Source of the DNA: Nitrospirota bacterium
Lineage (GTDB): Bacteria > Nitrospirota > Nitrospiria > Nitrospirales > Nitrospiraceae
Direction of reading: 5' to 3'
Assembly (NCBI GenBank): GCA_016219645.1
Contig: JACRLR010000004.1
Coordinates: forward strand, 1-64,000
Length of the DNA stretch: 64,000 nt
Both the position numbers and the translations under genes were made by a program. The notes beneath the pieces are model-generated. The model worked only from the letters and a program-made list of their open reading frames with translations. It was not told the DNA's origin and ran no database searches. The first letter of the stretch is position 1, and each line of letters opens with the position of its first letter. Positions 53,523-61,428 of this stretch are shown piece after piece.

Positions 53523-54413
53523 TTAGAGAGGTGTACCTGAGAAGCTGTCCATGTCGCCCTGCTCTTCTGCCCGTCTATCCGGTGTCTCCAAGCTGGTGCG
53601 GCCGAGTGTGCCGCTGCGGTAGTCCGACAAGAGTATCCTCGCTGCTTTATCCCGGTCTATCCCTCCGCCGCTTCTGGTCAGTAGGCAGCCGCGTTTCTTG
53701 CCGATGGCGTCGATCACCTCCGTGCTCGTCAGCCCCTCCACCGCAAAACCGTAACGGGCCGTGAGCCTGGCCGGATAGCGCGCAAGCAGGATGGCGGCGA
53801 GAAATTCTGCGACCGCTTCGTCATCGACGGCCGTATGGCCCACCGCGTTGATCGTGGCGAGCAGGAGACCTACGTGAGGATCTTTGATGGTGCCCCACAA
53901 CAGTCCGGGCGAGTCGGTAATGGCCATGCGGTCGTTCAGTTTGTGACGTTGTTGGACTTTGGTTACGGCTGGTTCGTCGCCCACGCGAGCGACGTGGCGT
54001 TTGAGGAGCATGTTCATCAGGGTCGATTTACCGACGTTAGGGACTCCCATAATCAGCATGCGCAGCGGCTTTGCACTGCTGTTGCGATGGGGGGCGAGCG
54101 GCTGACAGAACCGGGGTATCTTGGCGGCATCGCCCGCATGTTGACAAGAAAGGGCGACGGCACTGACCCCCGGTCGACGGTTAAAGAGGTCGAGCCAAGC
54201 CTGAGTGACGGCAGGATCTGCGAGATCAGATTTGTTGAGGATTTTTAGGCTCGGACGTTGGCGTGTCTGGCGCAGCTCTTCGATCAGCGGATTGCAGCTG
54301 GAGTTCGGAATGCGTGCATCCAACACTTCAACGATGACATCAATGACCTCCATCGTCTTGGCCGCTTCTTTGCGCGCCGTATTCATGTGGCCCGGGAACC
54401 ACTGGATGGACAT
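53523..54413 (-). CDS. rbgA: RbgA/YlqF-type ribosome biogenesis GTPase
   Basis: A 296-aa circularly permuted GTPase that acts in late large-subunit assembly. Motifs appear in the permuted order: G4 (LNKSDLAD, about residue 60), then G1 (GVPNVGKST, about 120) and G3 (DSPGLL, about 170). The N-terminal QWFPGHMNTARKEA is the family hallmark. Its C-terminal domain ends in polar residues. The reading frame is open further upstream, but the family start is the ATG at 54413. It is convergent with the ribonuclease gene, with 33 bp between stops. Confidence 0.92.
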   Translation of the reverse strand: MSIQWFPGHMNTARKEAAKTMEVIDVIVEVLDARIPNSSCNPLIEELRQTRQRPSLKILNKSDLADPAVTQAWLDLFNRRPGVSAVALSCQHAGDAAKIPRFCQPLAPHRNSSAKPLRMLIMGVPNVGKSTLMNMLLKRHVARVGDEPAVTKVQQRHKLNDRMAITDSPGLLWGTIKDPHVGLLLATINAVGHTAVDDEAVAEFLAAILLARYPARLTARYGFAVEGLTSTEVIDAIGKKRGCLLTRSGGGIDRDKAARILLSDYRSGTLGRTSLETPDRRAEEQGDMDSFSGTPL

Positions 54414-54447
54414 GGGGGACAGACTTTCCAGAAAAATGAATTGACCT

Positions 54448-54480
54448 GTAACAGGCTGCTGAAAAGGTCTGCCGGACCAA
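54448..54480. repeat. AACAGGCTGCTGAAAAG-type repeat fragment
   Basis: AACAGGCTGCTGAAAAGGTC in the short gap between rbgA and the next gene is the same repeat start seen at 9511, 16338 and 33254. Confidence 0.6.
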
Positions 54481-54525
54481 CTGGGCTTGCCCCGGACGTG
54501 CTGGTCTTGTGTCAGGCTGATTGGG

Positions 54526-55473
54526 TCAGCCGAGTTGAGCCGGTTCAGCGATGAGTTCAAGCGGCTCCAGCAAGTCTCCGACTTCTTCGAACGCCGCCTC
54601 GATCTCAAACCGCTCTCTCCGGATCTCGTTGCCGGTTTTACTTCGGTACACCAGCTCGTCCGTGTCGAGATCATATTCCGGAATCCCGCCGCTCTCCCAT
54701 CGCTGCACGAAGTAGTGGGCATAGAGGGTATAGAGGCCGTGGTCCTTGTTGTTGTGCCGGAGGACATACTCAGGCATGGTCTGGACATCCAGATCGGCAT
54801 GGTAATGCTGGAGCCAGAGGTAGTCTCCGAGGATCACCAATTTCATCAACGGAGAATCCGAGTAGAGCTTGAGCTTGACGGCCTTCCCCATAACCTTCAG
54901 CCGCTTGAGGAGTTGGATGCTTTGCCGAACTTCTTCCCGAAATGTATCCAGCGTGAACTCGGGATGGTTGATCGCCTGTATGCGTGCGCTCGCTTCCTGG
55001 CTGTAGGGGTTGACCAGCATGATTCTGGCTCCCAGGCACTTGTCGAGGACTGACGACAGACCTCCCACTTGATCTACAAAGGTGCTGTGGCCGCTTGACC
55101 CGATGATCGAGATGGTTCGGCCTGTGCCCTGCTCTTCCTTGAGTTGCTTGATGTGCCGTTGTGCTCCACGCGTGCGGCGCGGAAAGAACGAGACGAGGCC
55201 GGCGCCGGTCGCCACATTGGCGAGGGCCCGGTCCCGCATGCTGCGATGGAAGTAATTGAGGCAGACGATCAGGAGGATCGCCACCGTCACCTCCACGGCG
55301 ATGAGCGAGAGCGTGTCATGTTCGACCCGCGACCAGAACGATAAAAACTGTTTCGCGCCTGCCGGGAGCAAGAGCGCAATGCCCGCACTCAGCGCCACAA
55401 CGACTATGTGATAGACGCTTCCTGCGGTATTGCGGAGGAATGTTCGGACTGTTGACTGTAATTCTTGAAACAA
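54526..55473 (-). CDS. membrane protein with degenerate PLD-like domain
   Basis: A 315-aa protein with two N-terminal transmembrane helices (about residues 20-45 and 58-76) and a cytoplasmic domain. That domain has a Rossmann-like start (ISIIGSSGHSTFVDQVGG), a strand ending in ARIMLVNPYS, and a second half (KLKLYSDSPLMKLVILGDYLWLQ, broken by a turn) like the phospholipase D fold, but the HKD catalytic motifs are not present. It may bind rather than cleave a phosphodiester ligand. No recognised family name; neighbours give no clue. Confidence 0.6.
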   Translation of the reverse strand: MFQELQSTVRTFLRNTAGSVYHIVVVALSAGIALLLPAGAKQFLSFWSRVEHDTLSLIAVEVTVAILLIVCLNYFHRSMRDRALANVATGAGLVSFFPRRTRGAQRHIKQLKEEQGTGRTISIIGSSGHSTFVDQVGGLSSVLDKCLGARIMLVNPYSQEASARIQAINHPEFTLDTFREEVRQSIQLLKRLKVMGKAVKLKLYSDSPLMKLVILGDYLWLQHYHADLDVQTMPEYVLRHNNKDHGLYTLYAHYFVQRWESGGIPEYDLDTDELVYRSKTGNEIRRERFEIEAAFEEVGDLLEPLELIAEPAQLG

Positions 55474-55836
55474 CGATTCACCTCTTTAAATTATAAAAGC
55501 TACCGCCGTGCCGATGTCAGGCTGGCAATTCGAGCGATGGATGGTTACGCCTTCGGCGGAATGCTCGAGAGATGCAGGACGGCTGCGTGCGGGCAAAAAA
55601 AAGATCGCGTCAGATTTCGTGTCTGCTGGAGGACTGCAGCCTCCGAGCACGGAAGGTCTTACGCGATCACATCGCACTCTACCACGAACGTATCAGCCAC
55701 GCAAGTGTAGGTAGCACATCATTTCCATGAGACAAGGCAACAGTTCGTCGTCGCATCTTCTGGCTAGCGTGATTTGGTCGCCTGTGCTATAGACCGCATC
55801 GACTAGCTCTGAACAACCTCAATAGCCAATGACACT
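55474..55836. other. divergent intergenic region, nothing identified
   Basis: About 360 bp between the PLD-like gene and the antiporter gene. Several short frames overlap here but none has a ribosome site or protein-like composition. A run of eight A at about 55596-55603 and a GGAGGACTGCAGCCTCC palindrome at 55630-55646 are the only visible features. Confidence 0.4.
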
Positions 55837-57060
55837 ATGCCGATGTCCCTTGAGTGGATCTTCATCATCCTCTCCGCCCTGGTCATTCTCAGCGTTTTGA
55901 CGATCAAGTTCTCGATTCGGTTTGGCGTCCCCTCGCTGGTCTTGTTCATTGCCATCGGCATGTTGGCTGGATCCGACGGTCCCGGCGGCATCGAGTTTGA
56001 CAATCCGTATCTAGTGCAATCGATGGGCATCACTGCTCTCGTCTTGATTCTGTTTGCGGGAGGATTGGAAACGGAATGGGCGGGGGTGCGTCCGATCTTA
56101 TGGAGGGGGTTGTCTCTCTCGACGATCGCGGTTCTACTCACCGGGCTGCTGGTCGGGGTGTTTGTCTCCTGGGTCCAGGGGTTCTCGTTCCTGGAGGGCC
56201 TCTTGCTCGGTGCAATTGTGTCGTCTACCGATGCCGCAGCCATCTTCATGATGCTCAGGTCGCGGAACGCCAATCTCCCCAAGCGATTGACTCAATTGCT
56301 CGAATTTGAGTCCGGTAGCAACGATCCGATGGCGGTGATGCTGACGATCGCGCTGATTCGACTGTTGATGGAACCCTCAACGTCCTTCGGAGAGCTTGTT
56401 GCGTTCTTTGTGGTGGAGATGGTTGTCGGCACGGTGGTGGGCATCGCGATGGGGGAGATCATGAGACGGGCGTTCAATGCGCTCGACTTGCGGGTGGAGG
56501 GCATCTATCTGGTGCTGTCGGTGGCGCTGGTGCTTATGACATACGGCCTGACCACGTTCCTGCACGGGAGTGGGTTTCTTGCCGTGTACCTGGCCGGGCT
56601 CAGCATGCAGCGAAAGCCGTTTGTTCATCAGCAGAATGTCTTGCGTTTCCACGACGGTCTGGCCTGGCTGATGCAGGTCACCATGTTTTTAATGCTGGGT
56701 CTACAGGTATTCCCGGCCAGGCTCGTGCCGGTCGCCTGGGTGGGCATCCTGGTTTCTCTCTTCCTGATCATCGTCGCCCGCCCTGCGGCTGTCCACCTGT
56801 CGCTGGCTTTTTCGTCGATGCCGTTTCGGGAGCAGACTCTTGTCGCTTGGGCGGGACTCCGTGGGTCCGTGCCGATCATCCTAGCCACGTTTCCCTTACT
56901 GGCCGGGGTCAAGCAGGCCGACACGATCTTCCACCTGGTGTTCTTTATTACTCTTACGTCTGTCTTCATACAGGGGACGACCATCGTATGGGCCTCACAT
57001 CTGTTGAAGATTGATGCCTCTCCACAGGATGAAGCTCACACTAGCCTGCCAAAGCCTTGA
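55837..57060 (+). CDS. CPA1-type cation:proton antiporter (NhaP2/CvrA-like, short)
   Basis: Inner-membrane K+ or Na+/H+ antiporter, 407 aa with about 12 hydrophobic segments. The ion-binding motifs of the family are intact: SSTDAAAIFMML (about residues 130-141) and FESGSNDPMAVML (about 157-169). Full-length NhaP2 has a cytoplasmic C-terminal regulatory domain, which is missing here; the protein ends shortly after the last helix. No ribosome site is strong at the ATG. It is convergent with the glutathionyl reductase gene. Confidence 0.9.
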   Translation: MPMSLEWIFIILSALVILSVLTIKFSIRFGVPSLVLFIAIGMLAGSDGPGGIEFDNPYLVQSMGITALVLILFAGGLETEWAGVRPILWRGLSLSTIAVLLTGLLVGVFVSWVQGFSFLEGLLLGAIVSSTDAAAIFMMLRSRNANLPKRLTQLLEFESGSNDPMAVMLTIALIRLLMEPSTSFGELVAFFVVEMVVGTVVGIAMGEIMRRAFNALDLRVEGIYLVLSVALVLMTYGLTTFLHGSGFLAVYLAGLSMQRKPFVHQQNVLRFHDGLAWLMQVTMFLMLGLQVFPARLVPVAWVGILVSLFLIIVARPAAVHLSLAFSSMPFREQTLVAWAGLRGSVPIILATFPLLAGVKQADTIFHLVFFITLTSVFIQGTTIVWASHLLKIDASPQDEAHTSLPKP

Positions 57061-57094
57061 AGCTTGAACGGAATCGTACAGAATTCGTTGATCC

Positions 57095-57192
57095 AAACAA
57101 CAGATGAGCTTCTTCCTCTTGTGTAGTTGGTCTGTTTGGTTGAACGGGTTTATCCAGATAGACCAGACAAACCGAATGGACCGGACAGACCG
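57095..57192. repeat. TCTGGT-type palindromic repeat, copy 4
   Basis: GTTGGTCTGTTTGGTTG on the left and AGATAGACCAGACAAACC ... GGACAGACC on the right form an imperfect inverted repeat between the convergent antiporter and reductase genes, where it could terminate both transcripts. Confidence 0.6.
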
Positions 57193-58137
57193 TTATCGCA
57201 AGAGTTGGCGACTGTGGGGAGCGGTGAGATCCTGCTCGGGACCAAGGGGGACGATACGAGTCGGATTGATGTCGTCGTGGGTGATGTAGTAGTGCCGTTT
57301 GATGTGGTCGAAGTTCACGGTCTCGGCGATGCCGTCCGTCTGGTAGAGGTCCTTGAGATAGCCGAAGAGGTTCGGGTAGTCGATGATTCGCCGGAGGTTG
57401 CACTTGAAATGGCCGTGGTAGACGACGTCGAAGCGCACAAGGGTCACGAACAAGCGCCAATCGGTTTCGACGAATTGTGAGCCGAAAAGATAACGTTGGC
57501 GGGCCAGTCGGGCTTCGAGTTGATCGAGCGCTTCGAAGAGGCGCCGCACGGCCCGTTCATAGGCCTGCTGTGATGTGGCGAATCCTGCGCGATAGACTCC
57601 GTCGTTCACGTTTTCGTAGATGAAGGTATTGAGGTCGTCGATTTCTTTCCTGATTCCGTCCTGATAGAGATCGATCGTGCTTTCGGTGAAGCGATTAAAT
57701 TCCCCGTTGAACATGCGCATGAGGTCATCGTCGGAATTCGTGACGATTCGTTTTGTCACCCGGTCCCACAAGACGGGAACGGTGAATCGTCCCCGATAGT
57801 TCGGATTGGTAGCCTTGTAGGCCTGGCTGAGGAACTGGAATCCGTTGACGGGATCGAGCGAATGGCCAGGTCCTTCGCGGAAGGCCCAGCCCCGCTCGTC
57901 GCGGATCGGATCCACGACCGTCATGCCGATGACGTCCTCGAGCTTCTTGAGTTTCCGCACAATGATCGTCCGATGGGCCCAGGGGCAGGCCCAGGAGACA
58001 TAGAGGTGGTACCGCCCTCTCTCCGCCTGGTAGCCGGAACTGCCGTTCGCAGTTACCCAGCTTGTAAAGGCATCCGGTTGCCTGATGAAGCAACCCTCGA
58101 TGTTCTGCTCGTCGGGAAACTGTGCCTGAATGGCCAT
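57193..58137 (-). CDS. glutathionyl-hydroquinone reductase (Xi-class GST)
   Basis: A 314-aa Xi-class glutathione transferase, which reduces glutathionyl-hydroquinones and similar conjugates. The catalytic Cys is in YVSWACPWAHRT (about residues 47-58), and the C-terminal helical domain has FGSQFVETDWRLFVTLVRFDVVYHGHFKCNLRR split over two helices, typical of the class. The ATG at 58137 follows AGGAGCT; the frame is open upstream only because it runs through a repeat. The stop nearly touches the palindromic repeat at 57095-57192. Confidence 0.9.
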   Translation of the reverse strand: MAIQAQFPDEQNIEGCFIRQPDAFTSWVTANGSSGYQAERGRYHLYVSWACPWAHRTIIVRKLKKLEDVIGMTVVDPIRDERGWAFREGPGHSLDPVNGFQFLSQAYKATNPNYRGRFTVPVLWDRVTKRIVTNSDDDLMRMFNGEFNRFTESTIDLYQDGIRKEIDDLNTFIYENVNDGVYRAGFATSQQAYERAVRRLFEALDQLEARLARQRYLFGSQFVETDWRLFVTLVRFDVVYHGHFKCNLRRIIDYPNLFGYLKDLYQTDGIAETVNFDHIKRHYYITHDDINPTRIVPLGPEQDLTAPHSRQLLR

Positions 58138-58184
58138 CGTCGAGCTCCTGCTTTTTTTACAATACCATATTACGTGGCAAGACA

Positions 58185-58480
58185 GGGAAGGAGGGGATGG
58201 GACCTGATGATCTTCTGTGCTCGCGCAACGCGCGGTCGAAGAAGGAACGTCGCAAGGGCGTGAGGAGCTTTCTTTGCTCCCGGAGCGCGCGCCCTCAGAA
58301 GGGCCTCGCTCGACGGCCGCAGTCGAAAGCTCCTCACGCCCTTGCTTGGCTTGTATTGACATGGAGCAGGGAATACAAATGGACGCGCGCACTGGAAGAC
58401 CAATCAGCCCCCAGCCCTAGAGAGATTAGGGTCGCTCGAAGTGCGCAATGGGGAGCGCGCCAGCCGCCTCGCTAGATATA
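58185..58480. repeat. doubly nested palindromic element with perfect 21-bp arms
   Basis: Inner arms are 58252-58272 and 58325-58345, exact reverse complements over 21 bp (AAGGGCGTGAGGAGCTTTC is part of them), around a 52-nt core. The outer unit has arms at about 58194-58217 (GGGGATGGGACCTGATGATC) and 58398-58420 (AGACCAATCAGCCCCCAGCC) with its core halves next to them (GTGCTCGCGCAACGCGCGG; GGACGCGCGCACTGG). The element lies upstream of the reductase gene start. Confidence 0.75.
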
Positions 58481-58662
58481 GGTATAGAGATGGGAAATTT
58501 CTCGCTCGGTGCTGTTGAGGCGGATTGACTGGGGCAATCATGAAAAGTAGAATATTACGAACTTCTCTACGGAGAACGGCTAGTATTCAGCCAGGAAGAT
58601 ATCCCGTAGGGGATGGTAGTAGCACGGTCCATTCAGTTCGTTCAAACAAGGAGGTCAAGGAG

Positions 58663-59022
58663 ATGATGGGACGTATTTGGTTCATGGGTTTAGGGATTGC
58701 ACTCACTACCGCTCTCAGCGTGGCGCCGGTATTCGCTGGAGATAAGCCGGCAAAGGCGCCGGTGGAGGATGGATCGAAGTTGATGATTACGTCTCCCAAG
58801 GACGGGGACAAGGTCAGCGACACGTTCGAGCTGAAGTACGACTTAACCAAGGGCTCCCAAGCGACGCATGTCCATGCCTATGTGGACGATGAGTATCAGA
58901 AGGGTTTTGCTGGAACAGTGAAAAATCTGAGCAAGGGGACGCACAAAGTCACTGTGACCGGCGCCACCAAGGACCATGATCCCGTCACTGCCACCCACAG
59001 CATCACGGTCGACGTGCAATAG
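58663..59022 (+). CDS. secreted Ig-like-fold protein, tandem copy 1
   Basis: A 119-aa protein with signal peptide (residues about 1-25, cut after VFAG) and one compact domain with beta-sandwich pattern (ITSPKDGDKVSDTFELKYDL, HVHAYVDDEYQKGFAGT, LSKGTHKVTVTGATKDHD). It is a near-duplicate of the next gene. Function unknown; the domain resembles small secreted Ig-like modules. Two consecutive ATG codons (58663, 58666) follow AAGGAGGTCAAGGAG. Confidence 0.75.
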   Translation: MMGRIWFMGLGIALTTALSVAPVFAGDKPAKAPVEDGSKLMITSPKDGDKVSDTFELKYDLTKGSQATHVHAYVDDEYQKGFAGTVKNLSKGTHKVTVTGATKDHDPVTATHSITVDVQ

Positions 59023-59046
59023 GACCACCGTCAGTTATCTTCAGGG

Positions 59047-59081
59047 CCACCAGAGCCTCTAAGATAAGGAGGCTCTGGTGG
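59047..59081 (+). terminator. 13-bp perfect hairpin between the duplicated genes
   Basis: CCACCAGAGCCTC and GAGGCTCTGGTGG form a perfect 13-bp stem with a 9-nt loop, 24 bp after the first copy's stop. No T run follows. It probably ends or stabilises the first transcript and separates it from the second gene. Confidence 0.6.
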
Positions 59082-59190
59082 GCTCTATGCTTCCTCCATT
59101 GCAATGGGCAATCAGATTTGACGAGAAAACATTCCGCAGTGGATGGTAGTGTGGAGTATCGGCCTAGTCGGCCCAAAGAAGGAGGTCGCG

Positions 59191-59556
59191 ATGCAGACGA
59201 TGGGGCGTATCTGGTTCATGGGGTTAGGGATTGTGTTAGCTGCTTGTCTCAGTGGAGCCTCAGTCTTTGCAGAGGATAAACCGGTCACCCCGCCAGTAAA
59301 ACATGCGCCGAAGGTGGTCATTACCTCTCCCAAGGATGGGGATAAGGTCAGTGACAGTTTTGATTTGAAGTACGAGCTGGCCAAAGGTTCCGACCCGACG
59401 CATGTCCATGTCTACGTGGACGATGAATATCAGAAGGGTTTCTCTGGAACACTGAAGGGCCTGAGCAAGGGGACTCACCAGATCACTGTGAAAGGCGCCA
59501 CCAAGGACCACGATACTGTGGCGGCCAGCCATACCATCACAGTCGAAGTGGAATAG
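59191..59556 (+). CDS. secreted Ig-like-fold protein, tandem copy 2
   Basis: A 121-aa paralogue of the preceding gene. The signal peptide shares MGRIWFMGLGI, and the mature domain repeats PKDGDKVSDSFDLKYEL, HVHVYVDDEYQKGFSGT and LSKGTHQITVKGATKDHD. Differences are spread over the whole length, so the duplication is not very recent. The ATG at 59191 follows AAGGAGGT. Repeated elements follow downstream. Confidence 0.75.
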   Translation: MQTMGRIWFMGLGIVLAACLSGASVFAEDKPVTPPVKHAPKVVITSPKDGDKVSDSFDLKYELAKGSDPTHVHVYVDDEYQKGFSGTLKGLSKGTHQITVKGATKDHDTVAASHTITVEVE

Positions 59557-59706
59557 GGCGGCAATCAGTTCAAACATCAGGCTTTCCCAAGTAACTGCCT
59601 TGTCTTAACCACCGGATATTCCTCCCGTACAACGTCGGCAGATAGATATGATCAGCTGGTCTGGTTTGTCCCCGGTGCCGTGCATTGCGCGCTCTCAGAA
59701 GGATGG

Positions 59707-59802
59707 GAAGGGCAGCCTGGTCGTCCTCCTGCTCGCGGAACGCGCACGATAGGAATGTGCTCGTTCGACGCGCGCAGTTGAGGATCGACCAGCCTACCCT
59801 TC
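59707..59802. repeat. variable-arm palindromic element (CTGGTCGTCCTC type), second copy
   Basis: Arms 59707-59728 and 59780-59802 (AAGGGCAGCCTGGTCGTCC; GGATCGACCAGCCTACCC) flank a 51-nt core nearly identical to 30483-30533. The rest of 59557-59938 shows no gene; a short CTGGTCTGGTTTG at 59656 resembles the TCTGGT repeats. Confidence 0.7.
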
Positions 59803-59938
59803 AAGGGCTAGACGAGCCCCCACCCTTACCTCCCCGTAAATACTTCCATTTCAACTTTTTGCTCATTGACTTGTGACAACAGAGACAACGAGGTTCTGTG
59901 GCGCACAGGAGGACCTTTCTATCAGGAAGAGAACGGAC

Positions 59939-60415
59939 ATGGCCGTGCCAATACTGAGCAAACAGGTTGAACGAACCATTCTGCTGATCCGTGGACAGCC
60001 CGTGATGTTGGATACAGATCTGGCAGCGCTCTATGGCGTCCCTGCCAAAACGCTCAACCAGGCAGTAAGGAGAAACGTCTCCCGCTTTCCTGCTGATTTC
60101 ATGTTCCAACTGACAGAGAAGGAAGCAACCGCTTTAAGGTCACAATTTGTGACCTTAAAGACAGGCCGTGGCAACGCAGAAAATACCGCCCCTACGCCTT
60201 TACAGAACAAGGGGTGGCGATGCTTTCGAGCGTGCTGCATAGCGAGCGCGCCATCCAAGTCAATATTGCCATCATGAGAACGTTCGTTCAGCTTCGAGAA
60301 ATGATCGGTTCGGGGAGAAACAACGGAGTCATTCTACATATCTCGGAGCGTGGGGGTGGGGCTCGGAGCGGATGTCACCGGAGGAGCGGGGACCCGTCGA
60401 GGCGTGGCCAGCGCC
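59939..60415 (+). pseudogene. ORF6N-domain protein, frameshifted and truncated
   Basis: The N-terminal ORF6N DNA-binding domain is clear ([33 protein letters not shown]). Around 60170-60185 the frame changes: the rest of the family sequence ([19 protein letters not shown], then [14 protein letters not shown]) continues in another frame, so one base is missing. Shortly after, family similarity ends before a MITE-like element at 60416. The ATG at 59939 follows AGGAAGAG. ORF6N proteins come mostly from phages and mobile DNA, so this is an eroded acquisition. Confidence 0.75.
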
Positions 60416-60743
60416 CATTATTCATGGGGGGTCGTGACGAAACTGTGGAGACGCCGAGCGAGACGGGCGCGTGGAGCTTCGAGAGACCGAGGCGTACTCG
60501 AAGCAGTACGTCGAGGTCAGGAGGGGCGAGCCCGCCCGCCAGCATGTGGCTTGTGGGCATGCTGGCTTGTCGCAGCTGCGTATCCGCAGTTGCAGTAGAA
60601 GCCCGCATGAATAATGTGCGCGAAGAAGGAAAGCTGGAACTGACTGAAGGCGTGCGCGCCTGAAGGAATTCGAGAAGGGTTCCGCCGCGACAGGCCCGAA
60701 CGGGTCGCTCCGGGAGGTGCGGGAGCGGCTGAGCCCCACCCCC
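60352..60743. repeat. outer inverted repeat around MITE-like copy B
   Basis: GGGGGTGGGGCTC (60352-60364) and GAGCCCCACCCCC (60731-60743) are exact reverse complements flanking the element at 60416-60616 by about 50 and 115 bp. They mark a larger, composite palindromic insertion. Confidence 0.55.
60416..60616. mobile_element. MITE-like element, copy B
   Basis: Bounded by CATTATTCAT and ATGAATAATG, it shares its interior with copy A (TCGTGACGAAAC near the left end, GAGCCCGCCCGCC near the right). An internal hairpin GCCAGCATG/CATGCTGGC is specific to this copy. It has no coding capacity and ends the broken ORF6N gene. Confidence 0.65.
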
Positions 60744-60798
60744 GCGGCAGCTGATTATCCTGCCTGGTTGACGGCCAATTATCCCCTGGGATATTCTG

Positions 60799-60818
60799 AT
60801 GACCAGAATTATGGTCAT
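60799..60818. promoter_or_regulatory. probable operator of the toxin-antitoxin operon
   Basis: ATGACCA and TGGTCAT form a perfect 7-bp inverted repeat with a 6-bp spacer, 20 bp before the antitoxin start. Phd/YefM antitoxins normally bind such palindromes to repress their own operon. Confidence 0.6.
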
Positions 60819-60838
60819 ATCGATTCGAGAGGCAGGTC

Positions 60839-61135
60839 ATGGCTAAAACATTGCCGCTATCAGAAGTAAAGACCCGGTTGCCTGAATTGGTCGCCGCGGT
60901 AGATGAGCGTGAGGAGGAGGTTGTGGTTACGAAGAACGGCCGGCCTGCTGCCGTGCTAGTCAACGTTCAGGAGTATGCCCGTCTCAAGGAGACGCTGGAT
61001 GTGCTCAGTGATCCTGCTCTGATGAATCAAATCGCAGAGAGCCGGGCGTTTTATCGAACCGGCAAGAAGGGGCTTTCGTTCGAGGATATCTTTGGTGAGC
61101 CGATGACTCCTGTGAAAAAGCGCCGTACTGCGTGA
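60839..61135 (+). CDS. Phd/YefM-family antitoxin
   Basis: A 98-aa antitoxin. The N-terminal Phd fold is clear (LPLSEVKTRLPELVAAVDER, VVVTKNGRPAAVLVNVQEYARL), which binds DNA and represses the operon. The C-terminal part (FYRTGKKGLSFEDIFGEP) should neutralise the toxin. It starts behind GAGAGGCAGG and its stop overlaps the toxin start (GTGA). A palindromic operator candidate lies 20 bp upstream. The pair is flanked by repeats and a broken ORF6N gene, so it sits in an acquired, unstable patch. Confidence 0.9.
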   Translation: MAKTLPLSEVKTRLPELVAAVDEREEEVVVTKNGRPAAVLVNVQEYARLKETLDVLSDPALMNQIAESRAFYRTGKKGLSFEDIFGEPMTPVKKRRTA

Positions 61136-61419
61136 CACCTTTTCGACCCGTCATTCCTCCGCATGTGGGCGAGGTCATTCGTTCCCTCCATCCCGACTTG
61201 AAACGATCGGTCAAGGCAGCGAGTCGTGCTATTGCCTCTGATCCCGAATGTGGCGAGCCACTGCGCCGTGAGCTTGACGGGCTGTGGAAATTCCGTGTTC
61301 GCCGATTTCGGATCGTCTATGCCATCGACCGCAAGGGGCACACCATCCGGCTCATGGCTGTCGGCCATCGCCGATATATCTACGAAGAAGTCGCTGCTCA
61401 GCTGCACAAAAAGAGCTGA
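61132..61419 (+). CDS. RelE/ParE-family toxin
   Basis: A 95-aa toxin of the RelE/ParE superfamily, expected to cleave mRNA at the ribosome (RelE) or to poison gyrase (ParE). The fold signature is visible: helices with SLHPDLKRSVKAASRAI, then GLWKFRVRRFRIVYAID and the final IRLMAVGHRRYIYEEVA. The conserved Arg residues in FRVRRFRI and HRRYIYE fit a RelE-like RNase. It starts with GTG inside the antitoxin stop (GTGA), so translation is coupled. Confidence 0.9.
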   Translation: MTPFRPVIPPHVGEVIRSLHPDLKRSVKAASRAIASDPECGEPLRRELDGLWKFRVRRFRIVYAIDRKGHTIRLMAVGHRRYIYEEVAAQLHKKS

Positions 61420-61428
61420 ATGGTTCCT

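Noticed and set aside
60839-61419. Toxin-antitoxin pair as part of a larger defence island
   Set aside because: No restriction, CBASS, Abi or other defence gene is adjacent; neighbours are a broken ORF6N gene and a TPR-PilZ gene.
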